Positions 53,214 to 61,814 of a stretch of DNA of 64,000 bases are shown one piece after another. The DNA is from an uncultured Bacteroides sp. (GTDB taxonomy: Bacteria > Bacteroidota > Bacteroidia > Bacteroidales > Bacteroidaceae), in contig UQTJ01000007.1 of the NCBI GenBank assembly GCA_900544075.1, forward strand, positions 40,733 through 104,732. The letters are read 5' to 3'. Position 1 is the stretch's first letter. Each line of letters begins with the position of its first letter. Below the pieces are notes generated by a model. The model searched no databases. It had not been told where the DNA came from and saw only the letters and a program-made list of their open reading frames with translations. A program made the translations under genes and the position numbers.

Positions 53214-53507
53214 ATGACAATGTATTTTGATTTACAGCACATTTCAGGAAATATGGCAATCTGTTCAGGCAACATTCCGTTGTCCGCTGCATCGTGCATA
53301 TACCTGTATTCAAAAAAGTGTCTTGTAAATTTGGATATGTGTGAGATTTGTGTAAACACACACACACACACACACACACACATTGCGACCGGCGTATCTT
53401 CGCGCGTTAATATACTTATTATCATCAATACATGCAAGGGTGGAAACTCCTTTTTACGGGAGCTTTCCGCCCTTTTCCGTATTCGTATGCCCCGTTTAAC
53501 CCATTAA
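53214..53507 (+). CDS. Possible leader ORF containing the AC microsatellite
   Basis: 97-codon frame directly behind the -7 box. It runs through the AC repeat, giving alternating Thr-His residues, and ends 12 nt before the ATG of the membrane-protein gene at 53520, in the same frame. It has no recognised family. Each two-base slip changes the downstream frame: one alternative frame ends at 53410 and the other at 53499. It may be a translated leader rather than a functional protein. The real status is uncertain. Confidence 0.3.
   Translation: MTMYFDLQHISGNMAICSGNIPLSAASCIYLYSKKCLVNLDMCEICVNTHTHTHTHIATGVSSRVNILIIINTCKGGNSFLRELSALFRIRMPRLTH
53356..53382 (+). repeat. (AC)13.5 dinucleotide microsatellite
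   Basis: 27 nt of perfect AC repeat in the 418-bp stretch between the regulator and the pilus operon, 138 bp before the next certain start codon. Such uninterrupted dinucleotide runs are prone to slipped-strand change and are rare in this window; no other run of this length was seen. Confidence 0.95.
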
Positions 53508-53519
53508 AACAAAAGTCGT

Positions 53520-54677
53520 ATGAATACCGAAATAACCATTATAGCAAGTATATTCCTGTTGCTGGGCGGACTGGCAGCGTTTCCGTTTACGCTCGATTAC
53601 AGCAATACTTCATGGATGCCCCGTTGGATGCGTCCTGATGTGGACTACCTGGAACGTCCGTTCCGCTACGACTATCCCGGACGCGGAATGCAAATAATCT
53701 TCTCCCTCCTTGTCCTGTTTGTGGGAGCAATGTCACTGCTTACCTTGCTGGACAAGAACCTGTCCCAAACGGTAACTCCCGGACAGTGGTTCGACAGTAT
53801 GTCACTTGTGCTTCCTGCCTGTCAGGTATCCTGTATCCTGTTCATGCGTCAGGAATACAACGATCCGTTTGAATATGCCGACCGCCTTACCGGATTCAGC
53901 ATGTGGAAAGTTACAGCGGCTCTATGCCTGATACCTCTCCTGTGGTTGCCATACGTTGCCGGTCTATTGGATTCTTCCATGTACCGTTTTACGGTACTTT
54001 CCTATAATTTGCTGGCATACGCCTTTCTCGTTTACGATTATATACGGGTTTATAGAAAACGTTTTGATTATGAATACACCGGACATGTAGGTCTGAAGGA
54101 AATGTATCCGGAAAGCCTGTACCTTTTGGCCTATCCGGTCTGTTCGGTAACCCTGCTCTGGTCTCTATGGCAAAACAAGGAAGTCTGTATTCTCGTATAT
54201 GGTGTGGCGTTGATTATTTTCAGTCTGACAAAGACAGTATGCCGCTTTCATCCGGCAATCTGGGGAGATGAACATGAACGGTGCGAATATCTCTGGTATC
54301 GTCCCCGCGAAATGACTACTGACCGGGCAAAGAGGATTTGCAGTCAGATACAGAAAGGCAGAGGGATATTTGCCGACGCGCGTCCTTATTACGTGGTTGT
54401 CAGCCGCCGCTGCCATTCCACCCGTTACCAGTTCCAGCTTACCACTGAGGGAGAACATCAAAAAAGGATTCTTCTCGATGGGAACATACGTGTCCTGATC
54501 TGTAGGAAATTCGATTCTTTATCCGCAGCCGGCCTTTACCGGCTGCAACTGGTGGAGCAATACTGGAACACGTACTATAATAATTTTTTCCGTTACGAGT
54601 CACGTGCCCGTTCGGAGTTTGAAGAAGAACTGAAATGCGACGGAACCGGGGAGAAAGAAAGCGGTTCTTCCATTTAA
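53520..54677 (+). CDS. Unrecognised polytopic membrane protein with C-terminal soluble domain
   Basis: 385-residue protein with about six hydrophobic segments (roughly 5-25, 56-78, 95-112, 125-148, 150-172, 195-230). A periplasmic or cytoplasmic segment between the first two carries WMPRWMRPDVDYLERPF, and a basic soluble C-terminal domain of about 150 residues follows (EYLWYRPREMTTDRAKRICSQIQ and further). No family is recognised. The membrane half has the same general layout as the sensor half of the AraC regulator upstream. It is the first gene of the pilus operon, 28 bp before the OmpA gene, and may be a signalling or assembly factor. Confidence 0.8.
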   Translation: MNTEITIIASIFLLLGGLAAFPFTLDYSNTSWMPRWMRPDVDYLERPFRYDYPGRGMQIIFSLLVLFVGAMSLLTLLDKNLSQTVTPGQWFDSMSLVLPACQVSCILFMRQEYNDPFEYADRLTGFSMWKVTAALCLIPLLWLPYVAGLLDSSMYRFTVLSYNLLAYAFLVYDYIRVYRKRFDYEYTGHVGLKEMYPESLYLLAYPVCSVTLLWSLWQNKEVCILVYGVALIIFSLTKTVCRFHPAIWGDEHERCEYLWYRPREMTTDRAKRICSQIQKGRGIFADARPYYVVVSRRCHSTRYQFQLTTEGEHQKRILLDGNIRVLICRKFDSLSAAGLYRLQLVEQYWNTYYNNFFRYESRARSEFEEELKCDGTGEKESGSSI

Positions 54678-54705
54678 GCAGCATCAAGTGATAATGACCT
54701 ATAAT

Positions 54706-55947
54706 ATGAAAAAAAGGAACTATATTCTGTTACTCTGCATCCTGCTCTGTGCAGCTCCGCTCATGGCCCAGGATGCTTCTGAAAATACCAAATTTCCCGG
54801 CTGGTATGCAGGCGTGCAGGGCGGCGTGCCCTTCGGCGTATCCACATTCAGCAGTTTCGGTTTCGACAAGACCCGTGCGGGATTCAGCGGCGGGCTTTAC
54901 GGAGGCTACCGTTTCAATCCGGTACTTTCATTGGAGGCTCAGGCCGTTTTCGGGAAAACGGGCATGAGCCAGAGAGATTGCTGTATCTCCGGCAATTACT
55001 GGCTTGGTTCGGACGGTGTCCGTTATCATGCTCCGGTACTCGGAATGGAAGGCTGGGACTATGCCGGCCTGAAAAGCAGTGTAACGACGCAACGCTACGG
55101 TTTGCAGCTCAATGCCGATGTGCTTGGTTTTTTCCCGTCCACCCGTCAAAGCCGGTGGAGCGTGGAGGTGTCGCCCCTGCTGGCAGCCGTTGGCACGAAA
55201 GCCTCCCTGTCCACCCTTGACGGCGGAAAAGAAGCATGCAAGGAAAATACAGAATGGCATCTGGGTGCAGGCGGGAACATTCAGGCAGGATACCGTTTTG
55301 CCTGCGGTATAGGTGTCGGCATTTACAGTGGTGTCACTTACCTTACGAGCGACGGCATGGACGGACTTCCCAAGAGCGGGCACAAAGCCAACTATATATG
55401 GGAGAGCGGCATACGTGTCAGTTTCGCGTTCGGCAAGAAAAGCGGAAAGAAAGCAGACCACGGCATTGCTTACCCGACATCTGCCGGTCAGCTGCAGGAT
55501 GAGAGGGACAATGCCGTAGAAACAGCCCCGGCGGAAATACCCGAACAGACCGTCACGGACAGTACGGCACAGAAAACTGTTGTCACGGTAGCAGACAATT
55601 CAACCGAAACCGATTTTGTATTCCCGACTGTCTATTTCGATTTCAACAGCATTTCGCTTCGTCCGTCCGAGACATCCAAGCTCGAAGCGATACTCGGCAT
55701 ACTGAAAGAACATCCCGACATGCACATAGTCGTGACGGGCTGGTGCGACACCCGTGGCAGCCGGAGTGTAAACGAACGCTATTCCATCCGTCGTGCCGAA
55801 GCGGTCAAGCTGTGGCTTGAAAGCCGCGGCATCGCAGCCGGACGCATTACAGCCGTAGGGCGTGGCAGCGACGTGAACGAGAAGGATGCGGAGAAAGCCC
55901 GCCGTGCCGAAGTGACAGACAAGGAAAGAAAGGAGGACAGACGATGA
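54706..55947 (+). CDS. OmpA-family outer-membrane protein of the pilus locus
   Basis: 413-residue exported protein. The ATG at 54706 starts a signal peptide (MKKRNYILLLCILLCAAPLMAQ). An N-terminal eight-stranded OmpA-like barrel with a glycine-rich start (GWYAGVQGGVPFGVSTFSSFG) is followed by a Thr/Glu-rich linker. The peptidoglycan-binding OmpA domain comes last (VYFDFNSISLRPSETSKL, then GWCDTRGSRSVNERYSIRRAEAV with the conserved Asp and Arg). OmpA-like proteins accompany FimA/Mfa-type pilus genes in Bacteroidales. It overlaps the anchor gene by 4 nt. Confidence 0.9.
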   Translation: MKKRNYILLLCILLCAAPLMAQDASENTKFPGWYAGVQGGVPFGVSTFSSFGFDKTRAGFSGGLYGGYRFNPVLSLEAQAVFGKTGMSQRDCCISGNYWLGSDGVRYHAPVLGMEGWDYAGLKSSVTTQRYGLQLNADVLGFFPSTRQSRWSVEVSPLLAAVGTKASLSTLDGGKEACKENTEWHLGAGGNIQAGYRFACGIGVGIYSGVTYLTSDGMDGLPKSGHKANYIWESGIRVSFAFGKKSGKKADHGIAYPTSAGQLQDERDNAVETAPAEIPEQTVTDSTAQKTVVTVADNSTETDFVFPTVYFDFNSISLRPSETSKLEAILGILKEHPDMHIVVTGWCDTRGSRSVNERYSIRRAEAVKLWLESRGIAAGRITAVGRGSDVNEKDAEKARRAEVTDKERKEDRR

Positions 55948-56840
55948 AAAAGACAATCAGACATTACCTGTATGTATCCCTGCTCATGCTGTTGCCGCTA
56001 TGGACGGCCTGCGACAAGGATATACACGAAAATGACAGGCACGGACTTGCCGTCGGCATGGAATGGCTTGATGACATCGAGCCGACCGACATCACAAGTC
56101 CGGTAAACCTGTGGATATACGATGCGGAGGGGCATGAAGTGGAAGCGCACGAGTTTTCCTCTCCGCAAGAACTGGCATCCGGCCTGTTCAGCCTGCCGGA
56201 GGGCGACTATACGCTTGTAGGCGTCTGCGGCCTGACAGAGCCGTTTCGGTATGATTATGAGAACGGTACACGGACAGCCGACATGCTGCGCGTTTCGCTT
56301 GCCGACCCGTCGGCTTCGCCCGCACACGCCGTCGGTGGCGTGGCCGGGGTAAGAGTGACCGACACCGGGGTCAACCTCCGCTCCGTCATCCGTGTCGCTC
56401 CGTTGCTGGCAGAGCTTGCTGTCCGTATCAACGGCGTGCCCGAAGGGGCAGAGCTTGCCGTCACGGTACGCAATGCCGCCACCTGCCTTTATCCGGCACG
56501 GCAGGACGACGACAACAGCTATATCGTACCCTCTGCCGAAAAGAGCGAGGCGCACCTGCCTCAAGCCGTTGCCGACGGGGGGACGCTCTCTACCGATGCC
56601 CGCCTGATGCCGACGGCACAAGGTGAAGCCTGCACGATGCTCTACATGGTCATGACCTTTGCCGACGGCTCCCGTCATGAATACACGGCAGAAGCTCCCC
56701 TGATGCTTGCCGGAAAACGCTACGAGCTGGCATTGGAATACGACAGAATGCAGCCCTACATGTATATCACCGCCACCGACATTAACCCTTGGGGCGAAGG
56801 CTGGATTACGAGTGATGACATCTTTAATCCCGGAATATAA
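55944..56840 (+). CDS. FimB/Mfa2-like pilus anchor lipoprotein
   Basis: 298-residue predicted lipoprotein (LWTACDKDIHEN). The body has two beta-sandwich halves of the FimB/Mfa2 (DUF5119/fimbrillin-anchor) kind: VNLWIYDAEGHEVEAHEF, then GDYTLVGVCGLTEPF, and a second half closing with GKRYELALEYDRMQPYMYITATDINPWGEGW. Unlike the four pilins downstream it lacks a Thr-Arg cleavage site after the lipid cysteine, as expected for an anchor that keeps its lipid. It overlaps the OmpA gene by 4 nt and precedes the pilins by 26 bp. Confidence 0.78.
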   Translation: MKKTIRHYLYVSLLMLLPLWTACDKDIHENDRHGLAVGMEWLDDIEPTDITSPVNLWIYDAEGHEVEAHEFSSPQELASGLFSLPEGDYTLVGVCGLTEPFRYDYENGTRTADMLRVSLADPSASPAHAVGGVAGVRVTDTGVNLRSVIRVAPLLAELAVRINGVPEGAELAVTVRNAATCLYPARQDDDNSYIVPSAEKSEAHLPQAVADGGTLSTDARLMPTAQGEACTMLYMVMTFADGSRHEYTAEAPLMLAGKRYELALEYDRMQPYMYITATDINPWGEGWITSDDIFNPGI

Positions 56841-56866
56841 TTAACAAATAAAATAGAGATAGAGTT

Positions 56867-57784
56867 ATGATGAAGAGCATGTTATCCGTTGCTGCCGCAC
56901 TCCTTGTACTGGCGGCATGCACGAACGACCATGAACCCGGCTATGCTCCGGCAAAAGAGATCCGGGTGGATGCTTCCATCGGGCAGATGACCCGTGTGAC
57001 AACCGACGGCGACGAATCGGTGTTTGAGACGGGCGACCGTATCAGCGTCTATGCCTGGTTGGGTGCAGCCGACGATGCACAGCAGCTTGTGGTGGACAAT
57101 TCCGTCAACACCTTAGGCGACGACGGCACATGGACGGCCAGCCCGCAAATGCTGTGGGCAAACAGCAGTTCGGCGCATTACTTTCTGGGCATTTATCCGG
57201 TGCAGGAGGTAAGCGACCTGAAAGCCATGAACTATGTACTGACCCCTGAAGACCAGGAGGCAAGCGACCTGCTTTATGCCATGAATGCCGGCACTGAGAA
57301 CAAGGGCATAACGCCCACTAACACGCCCGTGGCGCTGACCTTCAGCCACCTGATGTCGAAATTAGTCATCAACCTGAATTTCCGCAGCCAGTGGTCCGGA
57401 ACACCGGTCGTGGAATCGGTCAGAGCCATTGCAAAGGCGGAGGCAAGCGTCAATCTCCTCTCCGGAGAGATTACGCCACAGGGCGACAATAAGGCGATAG
57501 ACATCCCGGCTTTGGAAACACCGGCAGCCAACTACGCTTGCAGCTATGCCGGTATCATGATTCCTAACAGCAATTTAATTGAAATACAGATCAAGGTAAA
57601 AGACATTGACGAGCCATACGTCTATAACGTAGGGGTTTCCATCCCGTTGGAAACAGGCAAGTACACCACCGTCAACCTGACATTGGGACGTGACGAAATC
57701 ACCTTAGACAATGACATCACCATCACCGACTGGGCTCCGCTCGAAGGCGACTATGGCGGTAACATATTTTTTCCGAGTGCGTAA
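56867..57784 (+). CDS. Fimbrillin-family pilin 1
   Basis: 305-residue type V pilin precursor. Lipobox LVLAACTND; Thr-Arg at residues 42-43 (GQMTRVTTDG) marks the likely processing site that frees the groove for donor-strand assembly. The pilin body carries the family phrases FETGDRISVYAWLG, QMLWANSSSAHYFLGIYP and ALTFSHLMSKLVINLNF and ends LTLGRDEITLDNDITITDWA. Probably the major or a basal subunit. A near paralogue is encoded next. Confidence 0.88.
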   Translation: MMKSMLSVAAALLVLAACTNDHEPGYAPAKEIRVDASIGQMTRVTTDGDESVFETGDRISVYAWLGAADDAQQLVVDNSVNTLGDDGTWTASPQMLWANSSSAHYFLGIYPVQEVSDLKAMNYVLTPEDQEASDLLYAMNAGTENKGITPTNTPVALTFSHLMSKLVINLNFRSQWSGTPVVESVRAIAKAEASVNLLSGEITPQGDNKAIDIPALETPAANYACSYAGIMIPNSNLIEIQIKVKDIDEPYVYNVGVSIPLETGKYTTVNLTLGRDEITLDNDITITDWAPLEGDYGGNIFFPSA

Positions 57785-57831
57785 ACCGCTGTGATGACTA
57801 TATATTTATAACTGATTAAAACAGCAAACGT

Positions 57832-59745
57832 ATGAATATAAAGAATCTATTATTGGCGACAACAGCTGCCCTGCTGGCTGCGTGCAGCACCGACAGCGAT
57901 GTACTGCCACCGCAAGACCTTGGGCAGATAAGGGTAACGGCATCCGTGGGAGCCATGACCCGTGTGGCCCATAGCGGCAACTCGACCACCTTCGAGACGA
58001 ATGACCGCATCAGTGTCTATGCCTGGTTAGGAGCCGACAACGACATGCAGCGGCTTGTGGTGGACAACTCCATCAATACATTAGGCGGCGACGGCACATG
58101 GACCGCCGAGCCGCAGATGCTTTGGGCCGACAATACGTCCGACCACTATTTCCTCGGCATCTATCCCGAGCGCAACGGAGCTACCGATTACGATGCCGAC
58201 CCCTATACGCTGGACTTCAATAACCAGACCGCGAGCGACCTGCTGGTGGCGAGGACCACGGCCAAGCCCACCGGTTCTGCCGTGAAGCTGGAGTTTGAGC
58301 ATGTAATGGCCAAGCTCGTGGTAAACCTTTCGTTCCGCAACGAGTGGACAACCGCACCCGAAGTGGCTTCGGTAACGGCAACCGCATGCACCGAAGCCAC
58401 CGTGAATTATTTAGAGAATCCTGTCGAGGTAACCCCGGTCACCGGTCAAAACCTTGTGGTGATTCCCTTCACGGGCACATCCGCCAGCTTTGCCGGCATC
58501 ATGATTCCCGGGCAGAGCGGGTTCCGCACCATCAACGTCACGCTGGAGAACGGCAAGGTATATACCTATACCCACCCTTCAGGCATAGACCTGCAACCGG
58601 GCAGATACACTACGGCGAACCTTGTGCTGGGACGCGACAGGATCGAACTGGACGATGCGGGCATCAGCGTGTCCGACTGGGAAAACGGTACTGCCATTGA
58701 TGGCGCAGAAGCGAACGAAGCCTACTCATACGATTCCAATACCAAAACCATCACCATTTACAGCGGTGAAGGACTGAAGGTAGCGGCAGATGTGGTGAAC
58801 AGCGGTGATACCGACATCAACATCACCCTCGACAACGACATCGACCTCTCGGACATCGACTGGACGCCGATAGGAACTGAAAGCCGACCATACACCGGCA
58901 ACTTCGACGGCGGCGGCCATACCATCACGGGGCTGAAGATTGACAAATCGGGAACGGACTATGTAGGACTGATTGGCTGTCTCGGCAGCGGAGGTAAGGT
59001 GCAGAACGTGACGCTGACAAATATAAGCGTATCCGGTGCAAACTGCGTCGGCGGCATTGCGGGACAGAACTATGGCACTGTAGAGAATTGCTCGGTCAAT
59101 GGCACGGTGACAGGTAAGGGGTTCACCGATACCGGCGGCATTGCGGGAACAAACTATGGCACCATCTCCGGCTGCTCGGCGGAAGGGACTGTGACGGGTA
59201 GTGTCAATGTCGGCGGAATAGCCGGACTCTGTGTTCCTAATTATGACACAGGAACCGGCAGCTTAATCGGGTCAACCATCGAGGGCTGCCATTCCACAGC
59301 GGCTGTATCGGGCATTAGCTCTGTCGGCGGCGTGGTGGGCAACTTGGGAAATGGCTGCTCGTTCATGGCCTGCTACTCCACGGGCAACGTTACTGCCACG
59401 ATAACGGATGGTAACGCTAGTGTCGGCGGCGTGGTGGGTATAAACGGCCAAGGTACCGTAACCGCCTGCTATCACGCCACGGGCGAAATCACCAGTTCAG
59501 GAGGAGATAGAATCGGCGGCATCGCTGGTTGCAATGACCAAGGTACTTTCACCGCCTGCTACTGGGAAAACAATCTCAACAGCGGCACCGGTTCCAATAG
59601 CGGCACGGATGACACTCATAAGGTGGACGTCACTGACGTTACCTGGCTGGACGCCGTTGCACAGATGAATACCGCCTTGCAGAGTGCAGGCTCAGGTTGG
59701 CATTACGTACTCAACGGAGCGCTGCCGACATTGGAGGAAAAATAA
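57832..59745 (+). CDS. Fimbrillin-family pilin 2 fused to GLUG-repeat domain
   Basis: 637-residue protein. Residues 1-300 are a fimbrillin closely related to the gene before it (lipobox ALLAACSTD, Thr-Arg at 43-44, FETNDRISVYAWLGADND). A linker follows, then about 280 residues of GLUG-type repeats: NCVGGIAGQNYGTVENCSV, GGIAGTNYGTISGCSA, SSVGGVVGNLGNGCSFMACYS and two more. GLUG repeats form beta-helix-like adhesive stalks, so this is probably a tip or adhesive subunit. It ends with a short cap (YVLNGALPTLEE). Confidence 0.88.
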   Translation: MNIKNLLLATTAALLAACSTDSDVLPPQDLGQIRVTASVGAMTRVAHSGNSTTFETNDRISVYAWLGADNDMQRLVVDNSINTLGGDGTWTAEPQMLWADNTSDHYFLGIYPERNGATDYDADPYTLDFNNQTASDLLVARTTAKPTGSAVKLEFEHVMAKLVVNLSFRNEWTTAPEVASVTATACTEATVNYLENPVEVTPVTGQNLVVIPFTGTSASFAGIMIPGQSGFRTINVTLENGKVYTYTHPSGIDLQPGRYTTANLVLGRDRIELDDAGISVSDWENGTAIDGAEANEAYSYDSNTKTITIYSGEGLKVAADVVNSGDTDINITLDNDIDLSDIDWTPIGTESRPYTGNFDGGGHTITGLKIDKSGTDYVGLIGCLGSGGKVQNVTLTNISVSGANCVGGIAGQNYGTVENCSVNGTVTGKGFTDTGGIAGTNYGTISGCSAEGTVTGSVNVGGIAGLCVPNYDTGTGSLIGSTIEGCHSTAAVSGISSVGGVVGNLGNGCSFMACYSTGNVTATITDGNASVGGVVGINGQGTVTACYHATGEITSSGGDRIGGIAGCNDQGTFTACYWENNLNSGTGSNSGTDDTHKVDVTDVTWLDAVAQMNTALQSAGSGWHYVLNGALPTLEEK

Positions 59746-59828
59746 ACCGTCGGACGGGATTCTGGTTCCATCCGAAAAAGGAATCTTTGAAAGATAAATA
59801 ATTAACAACTTAACAGAAAATAGTTCAA

Positions 59829-60731
59829 ATGAAAAAAGCAAACATTTTGGCAACAGCAGCGCTGGCCACCCTTTTGGCAGCCTGCTCCAACGACAGCGAC
59901 GTATTCAATACGCCCGACTATGCCGACACGCCTATCGGACTGAATGTGAACGTAGGCCCGATGGCCACCCGTGCCGGTTATGACAACGATAACCTGACCG
60001 GAAGCAGTTTCGGACTTTACCTGACAACGGAAGGCACGAACGACGACAGCCGCTACAACTGCAAGAACTTGGAAGTGATATATAACAATGGCTGGACGTT
60101 TAAGTACGGAGAACAACTCCTGTGGAAAAGCAATGATGCAAAAGTAACCTATAACGCTTATATGCCCAGAACACATGTGTACAATGAGGATTCTTATACC
60201 TTTACGGTGCAGACCGACCAGAGCAATGAGAACAACGTCAAGGCTTCCGACCTGCTTTGGACCGGAGGACGACAGGACGCCACACCCGGAACGGCACTCG
60301 ACATCAACTTCAAACATGCGCTGTCCAAGCTGAACGTGACACTGACAAAAGGCTCTGAACTTGAAGACGGAGTGACCTTCACATCGGTAAAGCTCTCCAA
60401 CTGCGCCACGAAAATTGTCGTTAACCTGCTCGCAGGAACAATCGTTAAGACTACCAACAGCGGACAGACCATCACCCTGTATGCTACAACCGAAAACGAG
60501 CAATACGAGTGCATCCTCGTACCGCAGACCTTCGCTCAGAGCCTGAAGGTGGAAATTACCGACAACAACGGAAAGGTATATACATTCACATCCAACAAAG
60601 ACCTTACGTTTGCCAGTGGTGAAGAATACACGCTGAATCTTACCGTAGGCCGCGACAAAGTGACGACGGGCACCATTTCTGCCGACCCATGGGGTGACGA
60701 ACAGCAAGGCGGCGACTTAGTAACAGAATAA
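59829..60731 (+). CDS. Fimbrillin-family pilin 3
   Basis: 300-residue type V pilin precursor with lipobox TLLAACSND and a Thr-Arg at residues 47-48 (PMATRAGYDND). The body has the variant fimbrillin layout: FGLYLTTEGT, then EQLLWKSNDAKVTYNAYMPR, LDINFKHALSKLNVTLTKG and the closing LNLTVGRDKVTTGTISADPWGDE. It is less like pilins 1 and 2 than they are to each other. Third of four pilins in the operon, 83 bp after pilin 2. Confidence 0.87.
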   Translation: MKKANILATAALATLLAACSNDSDVFNTPDYADTPIGLNVNVGPMATRAGYDNDNLTGSSFGLYLTTEGTNDDSRYNCKNLEVIYNNGWTFKYGEQLLWKSNDAKVTYNAYMPRTHVYNEDSYTFTVQTDQSNENNVKASDLLWTGGRQDATPGTALDINFKHALSKLNVTLTKGSELEDGVTFTSVKLSNCATKIVVNLLAGTIVKTTNSGQTITLYATTENEQYECILVPQTFAQSLKVEITDNNGKVYTFTSNKDLTFASGEEYTLNLTVGRDKVTTGTISADPWGDEQQGGDLVTE

Positions 60732-60761
60732 AAGTAAACGAAGTTCATAGATATGACAAGC

Positions 60762-61772
60762 ATGAAAATAGCAAAATATATTCCGGCTGCCGCCCTCGCA
60801 CTGGTGTTGGCAGGCTGCCAAAGTGAAGACGATTTCATGTCCTCCGACTATGCCAACGACCCGATGGCCGTACACATCCGTGCAGGCATCGAGGCTCTGC
60901 AGACCCGTGTAAACACGGCAGGAACAGGCGACGCATGGGAAACAGGCGACCTGATTTCGGTAGCCAATACCTCGACAGGTGCGGTAACAGGCAAGGACAA
61001 GGCGGTTTACAAATACAACGGCGGCACATGGGTGCCTGAAGGAACAGACTACATAGTCTGGTCTGACGATGTCGAAAACACCTTTGAAGCCTATTATCCC
61101 GTCGTGGAAGGGAAAACGGACTCCTACACGCAGTTTGAGCTTCCGACCTACCAGAACAGCAGCGATCCTGACGATGACAACTACATAGGCCGTGCGGATT
61201 ATATGACGGCGGCAGCGTCACAAAGTAAGAGCGACGCGCTGAACCTGACATTCAAGCACCACCTGGCCAAGGTTACCGTGGAGATAAGCGGCTACGGCGA
61301 CCAGTACGCCACACAGAAACCTGTATTCCAGGCTCCTACATTCACGGTACCTACCACAAAGACTCCAGTTTCTGGAAAGACACTGACTGTTGCCAATAGT
61401 GGAACGACAGTAACCGGACTATTCAGCGAGGACACTTCGGCAGAAGCCAAACACAGCTTCACCGCCGTCCTGCTGCCGGGAAAGTATGCTGCTGACGATA
61501 CGTTTGTCCAGCTGAACATTCAGGGCGGCACTTCGCTTACCGTCAAGGCCAATGTACAACAACTGACTACCGGTTTGGAATCGGGCAAAGCCTATACCTT
61601 CAACGTAACCGTAGGTAAGAATGGTGCCACCATCAACAGCGTTACGGTTGGCGACTGGGATACCGGCGGCTGGACGGAAAGCGGCACGGCAGACGCAGCC
61701 CTTTCATTCAGCATCCAGACTTCGACGGACGGACTGAAACCTGACGATGGCGAGTATATCCTTGCCGATTGA
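60762..61772 (+). CDS. Fimbrillin-family pilin 4
   Basis: 336-residue type V pilin precursor. The Met at 60762 is preferred over that at 60753 because the signal sequence then begins MKIAKYIPAAALALVLAGC with the lipid Cys at 19. A Thr-Arg lies at residues 48-49 (ALQTRVNTAG). The body includes WETGDLISVAN, YIVWSDDVENTFEAYYP and LNLTFKHHLAKVTVEISGYG. The C-terminus is longer than in the other pilins and ends with FSIQTSTDGLKPDDGEYIL. It precedes the beta-helical surface protein by 42 bp. Confidence 0.86.
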   Translation: MKIAKYIPAAALALVLAGCQSEDDFMSSDYANDPMAVHIRAGIEALQTRVNTAGTGDAWETGDLISVANTSTGAVTGKDKAVYKYNGGTWVPEGTDYIVWSDDVENTFEAYYPVVEGKTDSYTQFELPTYQNSSDPDDDNYIGRADYMTAAASQSKSDALNLTFKHHLAKVTVEISGYGDQYATQKPVFQAPTFTVPTTKTPVSGKTLTVANSGTTVTGLFSEDTSAEAKHSFTAVLLPGKYAADDTFVQLNIQGGTSLTVKANVQQLTTGLESGKAYTFNVTVGKNGATINSVTVGDWDTGGWTESGTADAALSFSIQTSTDGLKPDDGEYILAD

Positions 61773-61814
61773 CAAACAATAAAATTCAGACCATAAAATA
61801 AACGGAATAACAAA

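Noticed and set aside
53356..53382. AC run as part of a CRISPR array
   Set aside because: It is a simple dinucleotide repeat without spacers or cas genes.
55998..56678. 226-codon minus-strand frame opposite the FimB/Mfa2-like gene
   Set aside because: Overlaps a well-supported lipoprotein gene in a plus-strand operon; residues such as repeated His, Arg and Gly fit antisense reading of G+C-rich sequence.
59802..60707. 301-codon open frame on the minus strand opposite pilin 3
   Set aside because: It is fully covered by the fimbrillin gene, which has a lipobox and family motifs; the antisense frame is a by-product of G+C-rich codon use and shows no domain.
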